A stretch of DNA of 64,000 nt. Source: a virus. Below the pieces are notes generated by a model. It had not been told where the DNA came from. It was given only the letters and a program-made list of their open reading frames with translations, and did not search any database. The translations under genes were made by a program, and so were the position numbers. The DNA lies in IMG/VR virus record IMGVR_UViG_3300047091_000002, positions 55,488 to 119,487 of that record; one strand, given 5' to 3'. Shown one piece after another: positions 59,595 to 64,000 of the stretch; position 1 is the stretch's first letter; each line of letters begins with the position of its first letter.

Positions 59595-60410
59595 ATGTCA
59601 ATAATACCATCAGACTATTTAGAACAGGTTGCAGCAGGAATAAAACGACGAATCTCTTGGGGTAGGCGAGCCGCTAAAAGACTAAAGAAATTCGTAGGTA
59701 AGGACGATAATATATATATCTCAGATGCACTATCAGAAATGTTCAATCAGATAGAGCATAAAAACGAAATCGTAAGCAATCACATCAATTGGACTTTTGA
59801 TAGATATGTAGGTAAAAGATTCTGGGCTTTAGTTCCAGAGATGCATAAAATATATACTTGGCTAAAGGTTCATAATTACACAATTAAAAAGCCAGATAGT
59901 TTCGATTATAATGATTTGGATAATGGGGCTTTTATAGTTCCTTCTGACGATGCTAAAGAAATATTCATAATTACCTCTCAAAATAGAGACTACCTTTATA
60001 TCCTTGGAGATCAAGATTGGTTTGCAGAACTTCATATCAGAAGACTTTACAGAGAAATTCCTGATCTGAAAAAGATGAAACGTGATTTCGAGTATAAATA
60101 TGAAAAAGAAGAGCAGGATAAGTATAAAAAGGGAATTTATTACGGGGCGGTTCACTCAGAAGCTTTAATGGAATACACCGATGATTATCTCGATAATATT
60201 TACATCAATCGCCCATCACTAAGAACATTTCAAAGATGGAATTTCAAAATGAATCTTAAAGATTCTCGTGATCCCGGATATGTTGTTTCAGTAGTAAGGT
60301 CCCCGCATTCCGTAATAAGATCTGATAGTCCACTAGGAACTATTTACGAGATTAACCGTGCTGCATTTGAGATTCAATCATTATCTTGTGTAATTGACGA
60401 GGAAAAATGA
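59595..60410 (+). CDS. Hypothetical protein, 271 aa
   Basis: A basic N-terminus (YLEQVAAGIKRRISWGRRAA), a middle with many Tyr and Asp, and a Lys/Glu helix (about 155-180). No motif is recognised. It overlaps the SPOUT-like gene by four bases and so belongs with the RNA-related genes that follow. Confidence 0.55.
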   Translation: MSIIPSDYLEQVAAGIKRRISWGRRAAKRLKKFVGKDDNIYISDALSEMFNQIEHKNEIVSNHINWTFDRYVGKRFWALVPEMHKIYTWLKVHNYTIKKPDSFDYNDLDNGAFIVPSDDAKEIFIITSQNRDYLYILGDQDWFAELHIRRLYREIPDLKKMKRDFEYKYEKEEQDKYKKGIYYGAVHSEALMEYTDDYLDNIYINRPSLRTFQRWNFKMNLKDSRDPGYVVSVVRSPHSVIRSDSPLGTIYEINRAAFEIQSLSCVIDEEK

Positions 60411-60733
60411 AATTAATGATTAAATTAATCAAAATTACAGCTAAAAATAAAGAAAAATACGACAACTATTACTCATATGGAAATTATCGCAACGCAAAAA
60501 ATGGCGGGATGTACTGCACTAGGCGAAGGGGACACGCAAAAAAGTTGGAAACGTATACTCATCCAGAAAGAGCTTTTTATATTTTCGGGCCGGAGGATGG
60601 ATCACTAAAAGACGATATTTTATCGAGGTGTAAAGATAAAATCTACATCTCTACCAAGTTCTGCTTAAATTTAGCGATGGCAGTAGGTACAATTCTTTAT
60701 GATAGACAACGACAACGGAAAGCATATATATAA
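60407..60733 (+). CDS. Short SPOUT (TrmH-like) RNA methyltransferase
   Basis: Residues 57-99 (FYIFGPEDGSLKDD, then FCLNLAMAVGTILYD) repeat both knot motifs of the 40174 gene with CLN in place of SLN. The N-terminal half is much shorter and lacks the NVAQSLRNL segment, so it may be a truncated enzyme or need a partner. 108 residues. Confidence 0.65.
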   Translation: MKLMIKLIKITAKNKEKYDNYYSYGNYRNAKNGGMYCTRRRGHAKKLETYTHPERAFYIFGPEDGSLKDDILSRCKDKIYISTKFCLNLAMAVGTILYDRQRQRKAYI

Positions 60734-61046
60734 AAAAGCAAAGATATTTATTCACCCTACTAAGTATATAGGCGATGTGCCAATTGAGATTCTGGCAGAT
60801 TGCACTCGTTATTTAGCAGTGCATAAGAGTATAGATAATGATAAAAAATGGGTAGTTACCCATATTCCTACTGGATTAGGAATATATAATGATTTTAAAT
60901 GCAAGAAGAAAGCGCTTGCTGCTATGGAATATCTATTAAAATATGATTGGAATTTTACTACTACGGAAATTCATAAAGATCTTCCTAAACTTCATTATAA
61001 ACAACTTTGCCAAGGTTATCTTTATGTAAAGAAAAACTTTATTTAG
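60699..61046 (+). CDS. Hypothetical protein, 115 aa
   Basis: MIDNDNGKHIYKKAKIFIHP, alpha/beta and basic. Overlaps the SPOUT gene by 35 bases and lies just before the RNA ligase. Not recognised. Confidence 0.55.
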   Translation: MIDNDNGKHIYKKAKIFIHPTKYIGDVPIEILADCTRYLAVHKSIDNDKKWVVTHIPTGLGIYNDFKCKKKALAAMEYLLKYDWNFTTTEIHKDLPKLHYKQLCQGYLYVKKNFI

Positions 61047-61054
61047 GATATAAT

Positions 61055-62341
61055 ATGTCATATACTGCGATAATTACTAAATTACAAAATGTAAGATCTC
61101 ATTCAAATGCAGATCGCCTAAAACTAGGAAATGCTCAAGGAAATCAAGTAGTAGTTGGATTAAATTCGATGGAGGGAGCTTTAGGAATATATTTTCCTAC
61201 GGATGGGCAACTTTCGGAACAATACGCATCCGCAAATGATTTAATTGGTTATGTTGATCCAGAAACTAAAGAACGCAAGGGCGGATTTTTTGCGAAGAAT
61301 CGTCGGGTGAGAACTCAAAAATTTCGAGGAGAGAAATCAGATGGTTATTTTGCCCCGTTAGAAAGTTTAGCATTTACCGGGATAAATCTTTCCTCTCTTA
61401 AAGATGGTATATCTTTTACAGAATTAAATTCTATTCCAATTTGTAATAAATACGTTACACCTGCTACCGCAAGAATGCTGGTTAATAAAAATCCTCGTAA
61501 ACAAAATCAATTCTTTAATAAGCATATTGATACTGAACAATTTAAACACCGGGGCTTTTATATTCCAAGAGGGGCATTATTATCTTTTACATGTAAACAG
61601 CACGGCACTTCAGGGCGATTTGGATATGTGCTAGATGAAAAAACCGTTCCAAATCCATTGTGGAAACGATTCTTACTACCTCTTAGTAAGCCAAAAACTG
61701 CATTAGAATTCGATTATTTGCACGGTTCAAGAAATGTCATTTTTAATAAATGGGTTGAAGATAGTTACTACGGGGACGAAGGATTTAGATGGAAGGCAAT
61801 AGAACATCTACGGGGACTCTTACATAAAGGAGAAATTCTTTACTATGAACTTGTAGGATTTACTAATACTGGTACACCGATAATGCCGGAAGTTAGTACG
61901 AAGATTTTAAAAGATAAATCAATTGAAAGTCGTTATGGTTCCGTGATGCGATATAAATACGGATGTAATGCAGAGGATACATCGAATCAAACTCGTTTAT
62001 TCGTATATCGTATCACACGAGTATCTAACGATGGAAATGTAATTGATTTATCTTGGGATCAGGTAAAAGCAAGATGCAGAGGATTGGGGGTAACCCACGT
62101 ACCGGAACTTCACGAATCTTTCGTTTATTCAGGTAATTTCGATGAACTATCTAGTCTTGTAGACACTCTTTCCGAGGGTGACGATGTTATTGATCCTTCT
62201 CATATTAGAGAAGGTGTAGTTATTCGTATTGATTTTAATGGTGAACCCTACTTCCTGAAACATAAATCCTTTAGCTTCAAGGTATTAGAAGGACTGGTTA
62301 AAGAAACGGATTCCTATGTAGATATAGAAGAAATTTCATAA
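61055..62341 (+). CDS. RNA ligase (DRB0094/Rnl5-like)
   Basis: From ATG 61055 (TTTAGGATATAAT upstream) the 428-residue protein has an N-terminal OB-like domain (SYTAIITKLQNVRSHSNADR) and nucleotidyltransferase motifs in order: I KQHG (Lys181), III YLHGSRN (221-227), IIIa YYELVG (263-268), IV EGVVIRI (386-392), V LKHKS (401-405). An N-terminal OB domain before motif I is the DRB0094 layout. It would join RNA ends using ATP via a lysyl-AMP. Neighbouring SPOUT gene and RNA loci suggest RNA repair. Confidence 0.85.
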   Translation: MSYTAIITKLQNVRSHSNADRLKLGNAQGNQVVVGLNSMEGALGIYFPTDGQLSEQYASANDLIGYVDPETKERKGGFFAKNRRVRTQKFRGEKSDGYFAPLESLAFTGINLSSLKDGISFTELNSIPICNKYVTPATARMLVNKNPRKQNQFFNKHIDTEQFKHRGFYIPRGALLSFTCKQHGTSGRFGYVLDEKTVPNPLWKRFLLPLSKPKTALEFDYLHGSRNVIFNKWVEDSYYGDEGFRWKAIEHLRGLLHKGEILYYELVGFTNTGTPIMPEVSTKILKDKSIESRYGSVMRYKYGCNAEDTSNQTRLFVYRITRVSNDGNVIDLSWDQVKARCRGLGVTHVPELHESFVYSGNFDELSSLVDTLSEGDDVIDPSHIREGVVIRIDFNGEPYFLKHKSFSFKVLEGLVKETDSYVDIEEIS

Positions 62342-62348
62342 ATATCGC

Positions 62349-62377
62349 TTGACAAATACCTCTATTTATGATATAGT
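62349..62377 (+). promoter_or_regulatory. Sigma70-type promoter of a boxA-containing RNA
   Basis: TTGACA (62349-62354), 17-base spacer, TATAGT (62372-62377), with extended TTGACAAAT, eight bases behind the ligase stop. Confidence 0.8.
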
Positions 62378-62383
62378 ATTAAA

Positions 62384-62555
62384 GTATACGAATGTTCTTT
62401 GACAATTAAATAGATTTACCGTAAGATGGTATTGTATCAGAAAGCTGAACATAAGGCATAGGTGCACTCGATACAAGCCGTGTAAGAGTCGAATTACACT
62501 GTAATTTTACGATATTTGGATGGGGCGATTTCGGTCGCCTCTATCTTCTTTTAAG
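62384..62555 (+). ncRNA. Structured RNA with boxA-like 5' end, about 170 nt
   Basis: The predicted RNA begins with TGTTCTTTGACA (62393-62404), which matches E. coli rrn boxA (TGCTCTTTAACA) at 10 of 12 positions, then ATTAAATAGA. Helices TTGTATC/GATACAA and GTGTAA/TTACAC follow, and the RNA ends in a terminator (62519-62555). No gene lies inside. boxA recruits NusB/S10 and supports antitermination, so the RNA may use host antitermination, or the match may be chance. Confidence 0.65.
62519..62555 (+). terminator. Intrinsic terminator of the boxA RNA
   Basis: GGGGCGA and TCGCCTC pair (7 bp, one G-U) around TTTCGG; TATCTTCTTTT follows. Confidence 0.7.
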
Positions 62556-62563
62556 GAGTTTAA

Positions 62564-62671
62564 ATGCTAAAACGAGTTATTTGCTTTATTTGGGGAAGAC
62601 ATATCCCAAGTACTTTTATAAAAGGTGATATAATAACATCTAAATGTATTAGATGCGGTAAGACGCTATGA
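62564..62671 (+). CDS. Small Cys-containing protein, 35 aa
   Basis: AAGGAG precedes ATG. MLKRVICFIWGRHIPSTFIK, ending KCIRCGKTL: a truncated zinc-knuckle protein. Coupled to the next (ATGA). Confidence 0.5.
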   Translation: MLKRVICFIWGRHIPSTFIKGDIITSKCIRCGKTL

Positions 62672-62874
62672 AGTATAAATATGTAAAGACTATTCATAAG
62701 AAATCTCCATCTTACTGGTGGGATTTCGATACTGATCTGAATATAATAATCGAAAGCGATATTCCAGATAAATCTATACTTGCTAAATTTTTCGTAACCG
62801 AGGATGCAGAATCTCAGATAAAAATGGCAGAGTTTATAATTAAAGAATTGACAGAAGGGCGAATAAGTTTATAA
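62668..62874 (+). CDS. Hypothetical protein, 68 aa
   Basis: MKYKYVKTIHKKSPSYWWDF; ends helical. Overlaps both neighbours. Not recognised. Confidence 0.55.
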   Translation: MKYKYVKTIHKKSPSYWWDFDTDLNIIIESDIPDKSILAKFFVTEDAESQIKMAEFIIKELTEGRISL

Positions 62875-63053
62875 TGCCAGCACATAAAGAAGCCAATATT
62901 TATATTAATAGAATGAAGGATATTAATAGACAAGCTTATGCCAAATCATATTGGAGATTCGTGATGGGATATATTACCATTTGCCCAAGTGATATAGAAA
63001 TTAAAGGTGCAGGTGAGATTAGAGCAAGGTTAGATGACTATGCTGCAATATAG
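62874..63053 (+). CDS. Small protein, 59 aa
   Basis: TAATG overlap with the gene before. MPAHKEANIYINRMKDINRQ. Overlaps the next start by 14 bases. Confidence 0.5.
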   Translation: MPAHKEANIYINRMKDINRQAYAKSYWRFVMGYITICPSDIEIKGAGEIRARLDDYAAI

Positions 63054-64000
63054 TTTATCGAAAGAAGATATAAAAATTAGATATGATTCGGCAGTAAAAG
63101 TTTACCGAGAACATCTAAAGAAGTTTCGATATATGAGGCAGGAAAAAACTGATACGCGGTTTACCTTAAATCACATAGACGATAAAGTTCAAGTTATCGT
63201 AGATAAAGAAAATAGGAAGGTGCTTGTTAAGAGAGGTGATTTCAATCACGCTATTCAGTTATTTAACCCTATCAAGTTTTTCAATTTTTGTAATATGTTA
63301 CTCCTGCCGCCGCAAACTGTTAAAATTTGCTCGAAACTTTCTAGTGCGAATAGACGTAAAGCATATATAGTAGCATCTAATACAGCTTACGGTAAACCGC
63401 TTAAGAAGCTGAGAGACGCGATGGCGCATATAGTAATGCGAGAACTTGATCCTGAGATACTTAGTTTAACTGCAAAGGCTATGGGCATACACGCAACGAC
63501 AGAGGATTATACAATTGTTTGGAAAAACAGAGAATCCATTGAGAAACTATTTCTTACCGCACCTTCTACAATTCCTATATGGATTACTATAGCTAAGATG
63601 AGTGTCGAAGATGCATCAAATTTTCACGATTTGTCAGTTAGTGAAATTAGGACTATGGTATATAATTATTTAGTTCCAACTATTGGTTCATCGAATTTTC
63701 TTTCTTACGATGCAATAGATTGGATTTGTAAAGCCCCGATAAGTTTTGGTCAACTTTTATCTAGAACTTGCGTATCGTGGATTAATCCGTACATTTCTTT
63801 CTTAGAAACATTGGCAGAAACTAAAATATATCCCAGATACAAATTATTTAAAACTTTATTACATAGATTTGCAAGCTCCTTCGATGATGAACGAGCGTAT
63901 AAGAAACTTAAACCACAAGTAGTCGAATTCCTAAAAGAGATGTTCGAGAAAACTCCAAAAAGAAATCTTACAAATTTTATTGATAATGTATTTATTCCTA
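63040..64000 (+). CDS. Large hypothetical protein, N-terminal part
   Basis: ATG 63040 opens a frame of at least 320 codons that runs past the right edge. The start is MLQYSLSKEDIKIRYDSAVK. It has a basic middle (PPQTVKICSKLSSANRRKAY) and later a helical, repetitive part. A DAMAHIVMREL...MGIHATT segment and the overall layout recall TROVE/Ro-like RNA-binding proteins, but I cannot confirm this. Confidence 0.5.
   Translation, partial: MLQYSLSKEDIKIRYDSAVKVYREHLKKFRYMRQEKTDTRFTLNHIDDKVQVIVDKENRKVLVKRGDFNHAIQLFNPIKFFNFCNMLLLPPQTVKICSKLSSANRRKAYIVASNTAYGKPLKKLRDAMAHIVMRELDPEILSLTAKAMGIHATTEDYTIVWKNRESIEKLFLTAPSTIPIWITIAKMSVEDASNFHDLSVSEIRTMVYNYLVPTIGSSNFLSYDAIDWICKAPISFGQLLSRTCVSWINPYISFLETLAETKIYPRYKLFKTLLHRFASSFDDERAYKKLKPQVVEFLKEMFEKTPKRNLTNFIDNVFIP

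Noticed and set aside
1-64000. CRISPR array, integrase, transposase or reverse transcriptase
   Set aside because: No regularly spaced repeats and no product with the motifs of these enzymes were seen on either strand.

Overview
The window is part of an AT-rich tailed double-stranded DNA phage genome. The leftward genes follow the standard order: small terminase candidate, large terminase, portal, scaffold-like protein, major capsid, head-tail connectors, major tail protein, tail chaperones, tape measure, tail tip. No sheath gene is seen between the connectors and the tape measure, so a long-tailed siphovirus is likely. The 1903-residue tape measure would give a tail near 285 nm at 1.5 angstrom per residue. 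Signal peptides and a small outer-membrane-barrel-like protein in the tail module point to a Gram-negative host. No integrase, repressor, DNA polymerase or lysis cassette is recognised, so lifestyle is open and replication genes must lie elsewhere.

Layout. (1) 1-28220, minus strand: virion genes preceded by a leftward run of small early or accessory genes that starts at a sigma70-type promoter (28191-28219). (2) 28220-29450: an AT-rich, gene-free divergent region. (3) 29450-34110, mostly plus strand: a few small transcription units separated by a related family of intrinsic terminators, with a self-contained nuclease gene in the opposite direction. (4) 34110-35907: about 1.7 kb without a gene but full of long perfect complementary segments, ending in a tRNA-Glu(UUC); I read it as one giant structured RNA, or a few. 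(5) 35950-64000, plus strand: some 80 tightly packed, mostly tiny genes, often with ATGA or TAATG overlaps, many with zinc-ribbon cysteines.

Recognisable genes in (5) lean towards RNA and phosphate chemistry: two SPOUT methyltransferase-like proteins, a DRB0094-like RNA ligase, a SAM-methyltransferase-like protein, a HAD-like phosphatase, and a cassette (42078-46949) of duplicated-domain proteins, a phosphohistidine-domain protein and a tyrosine phosphatase. Three homing-endonuclease-type genes sit at 53.4-56.2 kb.

The least expected content is non-coding. Five RNA loci are proposed: 10088-10176, 30345-30610, 34110-35832, 52883-53340 and 62384-62555. Four of them have a sigma70-like promoter, usually with 17-bp spacing. 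Six promoters share an extended -35, TTGACAAAT. Four promoters lie so close to a start codon that their mRNAs should be leaderless. Several small frames are interrupted by one stop codon, and all three stop codons occur, which argues for decay or sequence error rather than a changed genetic code.
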